A DNA stretch of 64,000 nt from Isoetes taiwanensis. Its lineage: Eukaryota; Streptophyta; Lycopodiopsida; Isoetales; Isoetaceae. Made by a program: the position numbers and the translations under genes. Of this stretch, positions 46,105-59,859 are shown piece after piece. The stretch covers positions 6,028,284 to 6,092,283 of the forward strand of contig JAJEKV010000019.1 in NCBI GenBank assembly GCA_021234155.1, given 5' to 3'. The notes below the pieces were generated by a model. That model did no database searches. It saw nothing but the letters and a program-made list of their open reading frames with translations, and had not been told where the DNA came from. Each line of letters starts with the position of its first letter. The stretch's first letter is position 1.

Positions 46105-49100
46105 ACTCTTTTTGTGCATGGAGTTCATCTCTTCCTCATGGTTGGATGAGGGCGAGAAAAGAGCACTAAATTGCATGATTGTATCTTCACATGCATCGAG
46201 GGGCCCATGCGGCTCAATCTACCAAAGGCAGGGGCTCTATATGGTGCGCACTAAGTATTCTTCGTTGTCACACACTAGGATCGAGGTAGGAAATGTAATA
46301 AGGAATCTTTATCAAACTCATTTATGCGGCCTTTAAAATTGAACGAAAGAAAATGTTACTTAAAAGGAATATCATGATAGAAGAGAAATTTTGGATAAAT
46401 TTCAAATGCAAAGCAACCCCGGCACGCCAGGGGCCACTCCCTTCCAAATGCATTCTTTTAGCTTTGAAAGTTTTAACAATATTCAAGCACCCAGATCCAC
46501 AAATCGCAATCTCTTGCATAGGTGGAAGCCAAATTCTATTTCGATAAACTACAAGATTTATGAAACACTAGCTTTAAAAGATATCTACATTTTGGCCAAA
46601 TAGCTTTCAACTTGATTTATCTAAAATGTCACTCTTTACTTGGGTTTTAGCATGCTTTTGAGAACTACTCAAGCTATCCAGAATTTTTTGCGGCCTGGCT
46701 TTTGCTCCAATCCCTATCTTGATGAAAGGTGGGCGAGGGGGCATTGGAGATCATCAAGAATTAAGTATCCGCACGTAAAGCCTCCTTGTCCCCATCCCTC
46801 TGGTCTGAGATACATTCAAATGTATTTGAAACATGCTTCTATCCATTACCATTTTATATTGGCGGTCTTAGCGCTAATATGGAATTAAATAATGTTGGAT
46901 ACTTGATCCGGCGATATCAAAATACATTTCTCTCATATCATCACCCGTCGAGGTGATTGAACAATTGCTTAATTTCCGGTTTTAGGAACATCACGAGATA
47001 CCGATGAGACATAGGAGAAGCGCTTCAACTTTGGCACCATCTATAGACAATCAGAAAATCATAACAGGGCCGACTAATTTAGAAATCTAAACCAAACCAG
47101 AAAAGAATCACTTTAGGAGAACTCACCTCTTTCCGTTTACGTGATGAAATCTATAATATCCATCATGATATCCCCTTGTGCCTCTATCACCATGCTACTT
47201 CGGTAGGACCCTAAGAAGCAAAATAATGAGAAAACAATCGACTCAGCCTCCCGAGGTCTTTAAGTTTTGTTAAGATTCACGATGCTCAGCATGCTACATA
47301 CCCCAACTTGAATTTTCCTTGTCCCTCAACACTTAAACTAGAACACTCACTTTGACATTTTGAGGGGCTCCACTAGCAGAATTTCTTCAATTTTTTTTTG
47401 GAAGCATGGTAGCTTTGATTCCCTAATTGGATACAAAAGAGCTACGGTTAATAGGAACATGCAAAATATAGCGATGAATTGCATGCCACGCACAATAAGT
47501 ATACCAAACATATCAAGAGCGCTGGTATTGAGACATTTTAAGCTTATTACGGACGCTTCCTCCGCAGCAATTTGAGGGTTTTCACGCAAATAAAGCGAAA
47601 ATGAAGTTGGATGCTAAAATTAAACATTTCTTATGAAGCGATCTTACGCTTCCTTTGCCCCAAACAGTAATCTTTTTTAATGTCTTCATTTTAGTGGGGC
47701 ACTCCACACAGGGGAATATCTACAGAATTTTCCAGACTTTCAAAGGTAAGAGCGACATTATTAGTATTGCTGATTCTCAATAATATTGAGATACCGCTAG
47801 CGCAGCCCAAGACAAATCCCACTTTTCATCGGAATATTTCTAAGCTATCAAGGTTGTTACCTTGCTTTTGCCTGCACTCTAAATGCAACAAATTTAATAA
47901 AAGCGAGAATGCATAGACGCATAAAAATTACCGTAAAATTTGCTGGATACGCTCGGCGTATTTGGATTAGCTTGGGGGGTTTGCATTTTACAGAGCTCAA
48001 GCCCCAAATTCGCAATATTCAGGTAGCAAACTACACCTTTGAGATGACTTTACTTCTTATTACAGTGATATGAGATTTGACATCTCACAACCAACTATAG
48101 TATCAATTCTTTGGGATACAGTATATCCATTCTTAACAATACACGGGGTAGTTACTTTATGTAAAGAAAAGAGTTGCGCACACTTTTTATCATTACCGAC
48201 TTCTGGTGAAATGATATAGCACATACCATGCTGTCACAAAAGTACTGAAAATCAATGCTAATGTGGATGCGAGGGAATTTGTGGAGCAAAAGCAGGCGAC
48301 TAAGGCGCAAATGGGTAAAACCTTGAGAGACAAAGAAATCTTGTCATTAAGCTGGAAAACTATGCATCAAACAAGCCCAAAAAGCTACATATATGCGCTG
48401 CAAAACATTTCATACTTATATGCAAAGCTTTCAGAAGAGGGCTAAGACCATAGTCTCCTCTCCTCTACATAAAGTAATATACGTTTACCCATCTTACCTG
48501 ACTTTTGCTTTGCACTATTTGGAACCAGCTACAAACGGAAACCATCATAATTTAAATGCTTCTAAGCAAACCATCATAATGTGTGTTCTTTAGCGTTACC
48601 ACTATGATAAGATTATAGGGAGGATCTATGTTGAAACACTATGGCTATGTTCTAGCTCCATATGTGGCCCTTCTCTTTTACGTCTTAGCTATTACTTGGC
48701 CAGTGCAGAGAGGTGTTCATGCTTAGATATACCTAGCTGTAATAAATACCAAAACGAGAAGACTTTACCCACTCTACATGGCGGCTTTGGAGGCGGTAAT
48801 GCTTATCTCCTCTCAGATTGCCGCAAAATGTTTGTTAATATATTCTACCTTTATCAGTTAAAAAGAAAAGATGATGGCAGTGACACTGAGTAAGCCCGAA
48901 AAGAAAGGCCTTGTCTGTGGCGATGGCAGGGAAAGTAAGCTAGTTATCATTTAGGGTTTAGAATTTTTGAGAGAAAACGCGGTAGGCATTAGTCCACCCC
49001 GGAAATATGACATTTGAACACCCATTTCGCGAGAGTGCGATTGTCGCGGTTGTAGGCTTAAAAGCAACTGCAGAATTTTGGTGCATATGATGAGCTTCAT

Positions 49101-51100
49101 CTCGAGAATAAAGAGATGAGATAGAACAAAACAAAGAGGGTAGAGATGCTTCGTTTCATAGGATTATCCTAGTTTACAATTCGCACTCCCTACTTTGCCC
49201 GATGCAAAATTATCTAATTTCAATTACACGCCTGTTGAGAATTAGGGATGTTTAGAAGAAAAGGAGGATGAGGGAATAGAAAAGCGAAGACAAGGTTTGG
49301 AGGTTGCAAAGCTTGCATAATCTTTACCGTCGGATCCCTTTTATTCTTCATCGCTGCGGGGTTGCTTCCGCAGCTTTGCATCATAAATTCGATAGGGTGC
49401 TCGGCTAGATACTGCCGACACCTTGCTATTTGATCTAGTTTAACGCTGAATCGAAGGAAATGCCACAGCATATAAACTTTTGTTTTGATCACTTGGGTGC
49501 TTAAACGAGCAATCCCTACAGATTTCTTTTTCACGGTCATTTGGGTTTTTCCCATCTGCATGCTTGTCCACTACGCCGGACTTTAGCACAGTTCCATTCA
49601 CCTGCGCCAGGATTTTTTACGCGCTTACCAAGTCTCTTAGAAGAGGTCGGTGAAAAGCTTCTTGAATTAAAAGTCGCGTTATAGCGAGGACCCGGCCTGA
49701 TTAGCGGGTTCAGTGTAGAGACACCGCGTGGGTCGCATATTTTACCCTACGATAGCAAGTTTTGCGTCATTGGCATATTTGAGGGCATATCTTGGCATAT
49801 GCTTGAAATGGCCTCCTAAACAAGGGCTTGCCGCTTTGAGAACAACCAAAACATCTTCTTGTTGCTAGCGTAATAGGAAGAAGACATGAGATGGCTATGC
49901 TTATGCTTATGTGTATGTGTGTATTCTTGAGGAAAAAGGGTTGATTGTCTTTTGTTGTATGTACATTCCTTAGCAATACGTTCCATATTTTAGCTGCCAT
50001 CACCTATTTGACTTAGCATGCATAAGAAGTGCACACAAAAAGATTAAATGCAATGGAGCCTAGTGGCTGCATGCAGGCTTTACACAATAGGGAAGATAAA
50101 AGAATGTTTTATATATTATGGTCAAGTGTGGATTTACGCTCTACGGTTTGCTTTTAACCTGGCAAAGTTACTTTATTTTCTCTTTGCTCCCAGGTTGGTT
50201 TTGGGATGAGAGTCCATTTGGCGGGGTTTAGATAAGGAAATTATTGGCGCAGGATGCTAGCATTGATATGGCAGGTGCGATGTCGTGAAAGGGTACAAGA
50301 GCTATCATGGATGCTAGTTTACCTAGTTTGTTGTCTCGTGGCTTGAATTTTACGTTGATTCTTTAGATCATGCTAATAAACAAGTATTAGTTTACTTGTA
50401 AGTCCTTTTTGTTGGTTCCCGGAGCAAGGTACATGTTTACTATGGGGTGGAAGGTTGCTCACATGGTGGCATTTGCTGCAGCACTATTTTACCATCTTAC
50501 TGCTTGGAGGCTATGGCCGTGTTTTACAGATATGGCCATTTTAGCAAATTCAAATATGTAGAGACCTTCACCCAACCCGCATTTCAGCTAGTTTTTTTTT
50601 TTTCTTTTTTTGGGTTTGTAACAGCCATTTTCAAAACCTATAGGTGAGCTACGTCTTTGCGGCACTGATATAATGAACTCCGGCTTTTGATAGCGTCATG
50701 GGTCTTTGCACGACCATTTTCAATACGGTAGCCCGGAGTTACAGCAGATTTTCTCCATGCAGAGAGGCAACACTTGGGTGCACGTTTATCACTTTTGCTC
50801 GAAATTTTTTCACCGGTGGCTCTGTCTACCCAAGGCTGAGTGAGGTTCCTGTTGGTTTCATATGGGTCGTTTGGCTTATGCCCGTAGTGTTTTGCGGCGT
50901 ACCCGGGCTTGGAATATGAATGGATACTCTTGGCTGGGTAACGAGGTGGACGGACCCCAAGCCAGAGTCTTTTAGTTCTCTTTGCCAAATGGGTTAAACA
51001 AAACTTTTGTACCACAAAAGAAGTTACGTTCTTTACAATTTTTCTGGTACCAATGTGCATTCCATGATACGGGAACCGTTTTGTACGTAATTTTGCTTAA
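46105..51100. other. No gene recognised
   Basis: Mainly AT-rich. Minus-strand frames at 49,561-49,220 and 51,060-50,638 are the longest but have no recognisable family features. The last few hundred bases may contain 5' exons or the promoter of the TruB gene; I could not define them. Confidence 0.45.
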
Positions 51101-51104
51101 TGTA

Positions 51105-52516
51105 GGCTGGACTTCATTTGATGTGCGGCGTGGTGCGCAAATGGCGGCGGATTCAAAAGGTTGGAAGCGTGATTTGATGAATTTCTACATTCTTCAGTAA
51201 TTATGTTGAAACAAAGTGGTGCAACAGATTGGACATGCTGGTACTCTTGATCCCTTAGCAACAGGACTGCTAATTGTTTGTTTGGGGAAGGCCACAAAAC
51301 TTGCTGACAGGTGCATCTGAAGTTTCGCCTTCAAAGTATGGCTTTTCATTTTCTATTTAGCCATTGTGTCTTATTTATATTTATGAGCTGAAGTTTCCAA
51401 GTTTTCAGCAACAAAAGGATAATGTATGTAAATTGGCATACACTTTCATTCATAACAATGCTCTGGTCATAGTGCTAGGAAGATACTGTTATAAAAATGG
51501 GAAGTCAACTAGTCTATTATTCCTTTAGTAATGTTGCACATGTATTCTCATGCTGACAGGCAAATTATTGCCTTTACAGCTATCAAGCAATGACAAAAGT
51601 TTATTCTGGGACACTCTGTCTCGGAGAGTTTACTGCAAGCTATGATTCCAGCTCTCCTGTATGGGTTTATCATCTGCATTCTACTTTGTTTCTTGATTGT
51701 GTTTGGGCGCCTTCATATTGATGATACTATCAGGTAATAGAACGCTGTCCTTGGGAGCAAATCTTAGAATCAGATATAGAAAAAGTGAAAAGCTCCTTTA
51801 TGGGTGAAATAATGCAAGTGCCTCCATTGTTTTCAGCCATTAAGGTAACCCATTTTCATATTGTGATACGCATTTCTTATTCTTAGCTGAACCAAATTCA
51901 CCTTGAAACCTATATTGACCCTGGAAAATGGCACCACTAAGTCCAGACAAATAGTTGTTTGGATGAATGATTATCCTTAGTAGGTATTTGGCGGCACAAT
52001 TAGAATATACTCGAAGTCAGGTGGATATTGAAAGAAAGAATAAGATTATAGAGGCACACAAAGCTTACGGAAACTACACAGGAACAATCGGTTTGGGAAT
52101 TTTGCAGGTAGGGGGTGAAAGACTATATAAAAAGGCACGTCGTGGTGAGCAGATGGACTTGCCACCGAGGAAAGTTACCATACATGAATTGACATCCCAA
52201 ACCATCCCAGAAATGGTGTCATTTCACCAGCTGCCTTTTGTATTTCCCAGCAACTATATGGCTCATTAGCTGGTGCCGCTGGGCATAAATGCAGAACCAA
52301 GAATTAAACTTCAGGGTCAAATGTTCTAAAGGTACATATATACGTTCTTTATGTGCTGATGTGGGACGAGCATTGAATAGGTAAGTCTTACCTTCAGGGG
52401 CAAAGTGCATATTTATCCCATTTCGCCCCTACTCCATTTATGCACCCGTTTTATAATGCAGCTGTGCACATATCAGATTCTCTCTTGAGAAAATTGGTAT
52501 TCAGCTACATATGAAG
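51105..52516 (+). CDS. TruB-family tRNA pseudouridine-55 synthase, multi-exon
   Basis: TruB enzymes isomerise U55 in the T-loop of tRNAs. Exon pieces read in order. 51,105 on: GWTSFDV, then after a slip [11 protein letters not shown]. About 51,210-51,310: [20 protein letters not shown] and KATKLAD, carrying the catalytic Asp of the 'GHAGTLDP' motif. 51,580-51,658: [20 protein letters not shown] (the 'Y-----LG--T---D' strand). 51,734-51,844: [10 protein letters not shown], then [10 protein letters not shown]. 52,108 on: [14 protein letters not shown] and [10 protein letters not shown]. 52,295-52,380: [20 protein letters not shown], the conserved '[11 protein letters not shown]' motif. A possible exon at 52,462-52,516 ([12 protein letters not shown]) fits the next strand. 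Introns are short with GT and AG ends (for example CCT|GTATGG and TTTACAG|C). The start codon and any organelle transit peptide were not found. The slip in the first piece and a TGA just before KVVQQ may be consensus errors. Function call is secure. Confidence 0.9.
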
Positions 52517-54303
52517 GTAGTATATATTGAGTGGTACACAGCTTGTGCATTTTTTCTGTTTCAATGGCAAAGGCTTTTATAGATTTGAGAAAGGAATTAA
52601 ACTAGGATGCTGACAGGGGTTTATTGGAAGCATTTAAAAGAGACAATTCCAGGTTTTCATATTTCTTACTATTTTGCATTTGTAGTTTCAGGCGATTTCA
52701 TCCCTCTGGGTTAATACAAGAAACATCCAGTTCAAGAGTGGATACAGACTGGGCATGTTGTTGCATGCATATTCTTGTTCCGTTAGTGTGTCGCATGGTG
52801 CAGTTCACACTGTTCGGGATCCGCCAATTTCTTAGCACAGCGAGCTTTGGTTGAAACCATAAAACAATCCCACCAAACTAACTAATAAAGGTAGCCTAAA
52901 GCGTTGATTGGAGTCACATGATCCTGCGTTTTCTATGCAGCGGAAACGCATTTGTAAATGCTCCCGGAATCTAGATGTTTTTATTGAGGATAAACTCATA
53001 GTGTGAGAACATAATGCTGGTAGGTGCAGAGTCTAAGGGCACCAGGTGTTAATACAAAATCAAAGTTTATGCCAAAGGCTTTTATACTGGCACCTTAAGA
53101 TGAAATCCAATATGCAGATATTAGATATTTGGATGCATTACAAAAGGCAAATAATGTGAATTCAAGGTTCAAGTGAATTTATAATATATGATTTGCAATG
53201 GTGTGGGGGTACTCATATATAAATACATAGAAATATGGGGGTTTGACCGGTCTTGAGCCAATGTTGGTTTTGGGGATGACGGATTTGGAAGCAAGGCATG
53301 TGGCCGCAGGACAGCTGAAGCATTTGCGGGATATGAAGTTCTTGGCGGATGCGTGGCAGGCCCAGCATTTCCCCCTCTCCAGAATGTTAGAGGCGGTCCC
53401 ACATTTTGCGTGCAGCGCACGTTGATATCCGGCGAGCACTAGCGGTTTGCGGTGGCACTAGCGGCACACTGCCGGGGGCAAGAAAGTTATCTGATGTAAT
53501 AAGGGGAAGATAATATATGGAAGGGAAATGTAGCTGCCTAACATTTTCGGATGTGGAAATATGCTTGAATGGGATGGTGAGGGGAGTTATTGGCGTGGTT
53601 ACAAAGGTTGCATCGGCTCTGAGAGATCACATCGTTAGAAGTGACGACCACTGAGAGATCGCATCTAAGGGCTTACATGAATCTGACCAAGGGGTCTGTT
53701 GAGTTATTTTGGCTGGAACTTCTGCAGGCTTGCAAGGTCTCTTCTTCTTCTGGGAGAATTCAGGGTGGGGAAGACTTTTTTGGTGTGAGATCAAAAATAA
53801 AAGAAAAGCCAAAAAAGTGTGATTGAATTGGAGGTAAAAAATGAAAGGAAAATAACGTGTAAAACAAAACTTTGCATGTGCTTGTGTTGCATGCCATGTT
53901 CTTGAGTGCTTGCATTTGCATGTCACAATAGGAATAACCCCTGATCCTTTAAGGGAAGGGCATGCCTATGGTTTGCGCAATGCATAAGGGATTCGATTCC
54001 CCTAGCTTGGTTACATATGCTGCCTCTTCTTCCTAAATGTATTGCAGGATAATTTTGTTGGAGGCTTCAAGGCTTTAGTAGGAAGCCAGATAAGAAAGAG
54101 ATGTATTATACTTGTCCAATTCAATTGTGTATTTGTGTTAATTCATAAGGTGAGTGTGATCCTAAAAAATAGTCACATAAGCATTTGACTCCGTCAATGC
54201 TTTGATGAGGGGCTAGGATTCTGTATATTAGGATAATCCAGGGAATATCCTTGGATCTGATGACCGAAAATGAATAATACATGAGTTCAACGATAATGAA
54301 TGA
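52517..54303. other. Possible TruB 3' end, then no gene recognised
   Basis: GLLEAFKRDNS at about 52,617-52,650, bounded by an AG and a GT, may be a last TruB exon. After about 52,700 no coding signature is seen; a plus frame at 53,243-53,425 (TDLEARHVAAGQLKHLRDMK) looks protein-like but has no recognised family. GGGATTCGATTCCCC near 53,986 resembles a polymerase III box B. Confidence 0.35.
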
Positions 54304-54397
54304 CATAGTTGCAATAAATAATCATAAAGAACAACATTTACCTATAACACCATAGTTGCAATAAATAATCATAAAGAACCATATATACCTATTAACA
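54304..54397 (+). repeat. 47-bp tandem duplication
   Basis: CATAGTTGCAATAAATAATC starts both units (54,304 and 54,351), and ATAAAGAAC and ACCTAT follow in each. A third, partial TATAGTTGC follows at about 54,399. Confidence 0.9.
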
Positions 54398-56130
54398 GTA
54401 TAGTTGCTTAACCGAAGAGTACTATATAACACAATCATTTGACAAAAGTATTAAAGTGCAAAATACAAGATACCCTAAATAATGGAAGCATGTCACGGTA
54501 TTAGACCCCTTCATGGGTTAAGAACCTCACTCTTGCTTATAGAGGAAATCAACGTAAAAATATGTTGTTAATATGTGACTGCATGTAAGTGCCATTTAAG
54601 TCTTCAAGACAATGATAAAAAGCACGATTACCTTCGTCCCTTCATGATCACAAAGAATTGCCAAAAACCAATAGAAATATTAATGAAATAAGCAAATTAT
54701 AGTCAAGCACATATGCTACTTTTCAAACTTCAAGTACCGTGCCAATTTATCATGTATCTTGTGACACGTTGCATCTCCATCTTCAGCCTCTCCAACAAAC
54801 ATATGCAAAAGAGGGGCAAACAGAGGAGAGACAATCAAACATGCAACCAATCAAGAATTATTAGCATGAAAATGGTAATATATCAAGAACTAGAAAGCAC
54901 ATAGTCTTGTGGTTTATCATTGATTACATTTTTACTTGTTTGCGTATCAATAGATTAAGAATGGAGTGAATAAACAATGCCTTTTATAATTGAGTAGGTT
55001 ATTTGCTATAGAATCTAAAGTATATATGCTATATCCATGGACTACTAATGTAAGACATAAACCTAGAATAACACTTCCATCTATTGATTAAACTTTACCA
55101 CTTAAAGCTTGTTATGTTTCCTTTAGTTTTTGCGTCATGATGTGTATACACTTACTGCCATGCCCAGTCATACAAGAAGGATGTGTATTATCTAGAAAAC
55201 AAGGAGGTTGTGCATGTACTGTTCTTCTTCCAAGTATTTATTACAAAAAAGAGGTCTAAAATCAAGTTGATATAGTGGCCATGATTTTTGTGCCGCTAAT
55301 GCCAACATGGCTCGTAAAATATACAACGTACCATAGGTACAAACGTAACAATATAGCCAAAGGCCTCTTTGTTGTGTACAGTCCTTTGCCACACTAACCT
55401 AATCTTATGTCTAGAAATTGTTTTATCTAAGTTATACTTAGTCTTAAGAACCCACTTGGCACCAATAATATTCTTCCTTGCAAGTTTAGATACTGACTTC
55501 TAAGTTCCTTGCTATTTCATGGCTCGAAGGCAATGACTTTGATTTGTTGCTTGACTATAAGTACTGGATTTAATATTACTTAAGGCCTTGATCATGAATT
55601 GCAAAGACCCAGAGAAGATGTTTCATCATAGCTTAATGGAGGTAAAATAACAATCCTTGTTGATCCTCCCTAGAAGAGTTGTATCTTGTGAACTAGAAAT
55701 AGACTTATATGTATTTGAATAACCCCTTCATCTGCTTGATTACTCAGTGATAGTCAAGGATGAAAGTGGTAGTGAGAATTGGAATATTATTAATAAGCTC
55801 TAAAGGTTCAAAATCATCATGTATGTTATCTGAAGATGGAAAAATAGGCATAAGCAAAGAAGGAGAATGCGGAGCATCACAAACTGTAATAAGAGCAGTA
55901 AGTAAAGTATCATTGGAAATAATAGGAATAACATATATGGAGCTGATGAAGGACCTAGAACATTAAATATAAAGATATAATTGTATCGTATCTACGTCAT
56001 TAGATTTTAAAATTCACTCGAATAGATCTTACCTTCAACAATTGCAAAAGTTGCATTAGAACAAACACGTCTCAAGTTCGAGGCCACCTTAAGACGTGCT
56101 CAATGTAAGGTGGTTGGGGGAGGACTCAAT
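54398..56130. other. No gene recognised
   Basis: AT-rich. The stretch 55,400-55,960 includes plus-strand text with fragments that could be retroelement remains (short frame at 55,760-55,966), but no motif supports this. Confidence 0.4.
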
Positions 56131-56131
56131 A

Positions 56132-56366
56132 AAGGAAGGAAGGAAGGAAGGAAGGTACTTTTATCGTCCACGGAGACCAATCGGTCTATGGGACCCAATA
56201 CAAAAACGCAGCAAGCGGATTACTGCCCGGATTAAAAAACCCCCGCCCCGAAGGGTTTTCGAGGGAAAAACCGTGGCAGCAATCAGCCTGCTGACAAACT
56301 GTGCTAATCATATAAAATGCAGAAACATCCCAATATATACAGTCATGCATCCCAATATATACAGTC
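56132..56366 (-). mobile_element. Small retroposon-like family, copy 3
   Basis: Plus strand: (AAGG)n at 56,132-56,156, then CGTCCACGGAGACCAATCGG, TCTATGGGACCCAATAC, GCAAGCGGATTACTG, ATTAAAAAACCCCCGCCCCG with AAGGGTTTT, GGGAAAAACCGTGGCAGCAA and TAAAATGCAGAAACA. It is the best-preserved copy together with copy 1. The CCAATATATACAGTCATG unit at its far end is tandemly doubled. Confidence 0.85.
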
Positions 56367-57111
56367 ATGTTGGTGTGGTGTGTGCATGTCATATGTCCAA
56401 TCGGATATCGATAATGCAGTATGACATAAAAAATTTCTCCCTCTCCCATGTCCCCTTCCCTGCACACTTACTTTCGATTACATTGTGGTTTCATCTTCTT
56501 CAATTGTGTGTGTTCCCATTCAGGTTCTTCATGTAAAAAAAACTTCCTCTTGTTCTATGAAAACCAAACTGAAGTTTGGTCTCCTAAAAATCAAATCAAT
56601 TCAATTCAATTCTTTTGCGTAGTACACCGCTTTATATTCCTCAGCTTTAAATTTCTCAACTTCTAAAACTTTAGCCTCTATTTCTTTCATATGCACGTTG
56701 TGCAGTTGAGGGTTCCCTTCAATATTACATCTTAGCTGCTTGATATACTCTTGCTTGAGAATAGCTTTATTCTCAGAAAATTGTATTTGTGAACAATTTC
56801 CTCTACGTTGGACGCAACATTTTTCCCTTGACTTGAGCTTTCCTTCTTTTTTACTTGATCGGATACGTTCTCAAATATTTTCACTTTCTTTCGATTCCTT
56901 CATTATCCTCATCTGGCTAGAATATGGTTGCCATGAATAGCTTCTTTTTGCATTGGGATTAATCTTTATTTCAATACTTAGTGCATAAATTATGACATCT
57001 TATAAACCTATTGGCTTTGCGTAATTTACTTCACTTTAAATACGCAATTGTAGGTCATTAATGTATTTCCTTATCAAATCTTAAGCATCTATATTCTTTC
57101 TCTACACAATC
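56367..57111. other. No gene recognised
   Basis: AT- and TC-rich sequence with no coding or repeat signature that I can support. Confidence 0.45.
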
Positions 57112-57245
57112 AAATAATATCTAACATAATAACAGGGGGTTTCTTTTGTATTTTTGTATTCTTTCTCTATGGTTTTTGTATGATTTGATAGGCATATTTC
57201 ATAGGATGTACTAACGCGTACATCTAGCGTGCACATACGCCACAT
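57112..57245 (+). repeat. Dispersed repeat, copy 2 (relative at 7.2 kb)
   Basis: CATAATAACAGGGGGTTTC, GATTTGATAGGC, GGATGTACTAACGCG and TACATCTAGCG line up with 7,203-7,338 in the same orientation. The ~95-bp unit that follows the 7.2-kb copy is missing here. Confidence 0.75.
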
Positions 57246-57739
57246 TGCTTTTTGGAACACTCTCCAAATACATCTAACATCTAAATGTGCAAGGCTCAAA
57301 AAGAGTATTTTATATACGTTCATAAATACATTTGGCAGAGTGGCCCCCTCCCTCCCCTCCCCTTCTCCTTCTGCGAGGCTCGTTAGGCAAGGCAAGATTG
57401 CCTCTAGAACAAAAGAGTGTTGGGTGACAACGAGGTGGGAACTACCAACAACATTTTTTCTACGATTTTTTCTATAGCGAGGATGGTTGCATCGAAAACA
57501 CCTTTAATACTCTGGTGGTCAATTAGTTTCAATCCGCCCATCAAAAATGCATTTTCAAAAATTTGGGATCAGCGATATGGCCCTATTTTGATATATATAA
57601 TCCCTTTTGCGAATGAAACGACATCTCCTGCCATGGTTAGAGCTTCAAAGCTATGCTGTTCTGAAACAATGGGAGCATGTTTCGGGGACAGATTCTCTTT
57701 TGCATTCCCTTGTAGATTATAAAATTCATGATGGCATTT

Positions 57740-57895
57740 TATTACTATGGTTCATTATCGTGTCTGACATTATATATTCATTATGCTATGGCATGGATTC
57801 ATTTTATTATTATGATGGCTATTAGTCTTGACATATAGGTTCATTATTAGTGTTTGACTTATAGATTCATTATTTGTCTGACATTACAAACATTA
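57740..57895 (+). repeat. Degenerate tandem repeat around TTCATTAT..TGACAT
   Basis: TTCATTAT or TTCATT recurs about six times within 150 bp, usually paired with TCTGACAT or TTGAC-TATA. Units are ~30 bp and loosely conserved. Confidence 0.6.
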
Positions 57896-58532
57896 TGACG
57901 GGGACAGCAGAACATGCTTTCCAGATTTTATTTCTACTCCAGGATCGAAGACACGAAGAGGGTATATCAAAATGAAGGCATATTTGCTTTTAGGAAGTGC
58001 ACGGTGCATTTTTCAGTTCTGCGTGGCACATGGAACCACCATTATCCCTACATTGGAAACCTTATTGTATCTGTGAAGCTAGAAAAATGTACATCAAGAT
58101 CAAAATAACGTCGTCTTAGTTTGGTTGATCCTCAAATATCCACCAAAGTAAATAGTATATTAGAATTTGCTTGCAGCATTCAAATTTCCAACGATGCATA
58201 GCCACTTTGGTAAGCCATCCCTATATTTGTGGCACATGGGTTGTTACAGATTGTAATATAGCATGCCCTTTGCTTGGGAGAGTAAACTTAAACATGGTGC
58301 TTTTCCTTGAGTCACCGCATATCATGAGGCTTGCGAGGGGCCAATATCAGAGACATTGATCAAATGGATGAGGCTTTGCATTTTTTTCAATATTTTTATG
58401 CATGTGCATGTTGACTGGCCAACGAACTATTGATTTGGTTATGTTTAGATAACATGAACAATATATTAGTACACAGAATTTAAATCTTGATTTGATTCTC
58501 TAGCCTAAGGACTAAATCATAGTTTTATTTGG

Positions 58533-58910
58533 TTTTTTTTTGGATGAGCGTATTAGCCCTTTGTGCACCAAAGGTAAAAGAGTACGCTGGGAGACTCAAC
58601 ACCCAGGTGGAGAAGATGTCACTTTCAGAGCGGCACTGCTCCACCACATACATAACGCGAAAATGAGAGAATATATATCACCGGAAGGCACAGGGTGACT
58701 GCGTGGAAGTAAGAAGCGAGATATGAAGATATCGATGGACGGATGATCCAAGCAAATGCTAAATTAGAGAAGCCCTCTTTGCCAACAGCTTGTCCCAGAA
58801 CTAGGATAGGCCGACAATGGGACCTGTGACTATTCAGAGTCACAATGAAAAGGCTCAAAACCCTTTGTAAAACCGTCGAACATGGTGACACAAAGCGGTG
58901 CTCAATGAAG
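58533..58910 (-). mobile_element. Retroposon 3' end with poly(A), minus strand
   Basis: On the minus strand the sequence runs to CCTTTGGTGCACAAAGGGC, then TAATACGCTCATCC and an A-run (plus-strand T9 at 58,533-58,542). A GGTGCA-type hairpin and 'GGGC-AATACGC' followed by poly(A) is the habit of plant LINE and SINE tails. The upstream 300 bp contain a frame (58,891-58,625) with no recognised domain. The 5' limit is uncertain; it may end at the start of the tandem duplication. Confidence 0.5.
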
Positions 58911-59859
58911 TCTCATTTCTGCCGCGCAAAGGCGGAGATCCGCGAAGGGCTTACGAGTTGAAATCTATGAACAGCGGTGTTTACGCACACATCTATGAAT
59001 GATACTGCCACCATAAGGTAGATAGCTTAGGATGGAACGAAGATTTATACATACCCATCGCCCGGTGCTTTCGATGAGGCACCGAGGGGATAACTAAAAA
59101 GCCACTTTGGCGATGGAGGCAACTGCCGGGGATGAAGCAAGACCGCGTACATTGGGTGCACGAGGTGCTCCTCGCCAGCTGCCATGGCAGACCACCCAGT
59201 GCGGGGAGCCACATCTTGTGGATGTGCGGAGGAAAATTAGCGGCTTTACTTTTCTACAAATGCTACGGTCCCTTGAAGGAGGAGGACTTTCAATCTGAAC
59301 TCAAATTTCCGTCCAACAATCTTGTTTCATTGCCACCATCACCGGATACTATGAGCACACGTTGCTGCGCCATGCGATCTTCGCGTCAATGGATCGGTGG
59401 GGAAGGAACCCGAGGGGGATGTCCAAGCTTTGTAACATTTTCATTATGTTTGGTTATGCTCTGGGGTTTTCTAGCCATTACAGCAAGGTCTCACTTTAGC
59501 CTAGTAGTCTCAGAGTGGACATTTAAATAGCTATTTATTCTATTCTTTGCTTGAGATTAGATCTTGATTTTGCTCCACATGTGCAAAGGTTTAATTATTT
59601 TCCACAACATAAGTAGCCAAGATGGCTACTAGGATATAATAGGTTCACATCCTATAAGATATGCTACTGGTAGCTTAATGTTAAATTGTACATCAATATT
59701 TTTTTATACACATTGCATACTACTAAATCATGTTGCACACATACAGTGATGTAATCAATATTGGGCATGGTGCTTTGTCTCTTCTACTGTAATTTCTCTC
59801 ATTATTCCTGACATGTGAAATACCTTCGGGACCCAAATTTTTTTCATAAAATAAACCAC

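Noticed and set aside
53940-54010. tRNA gene suggested by GGGATTCGATTCCCC
   Set aside because: Only a box-B-like hairpin; no acceptor, D or anticodon stem could be drawn around it.
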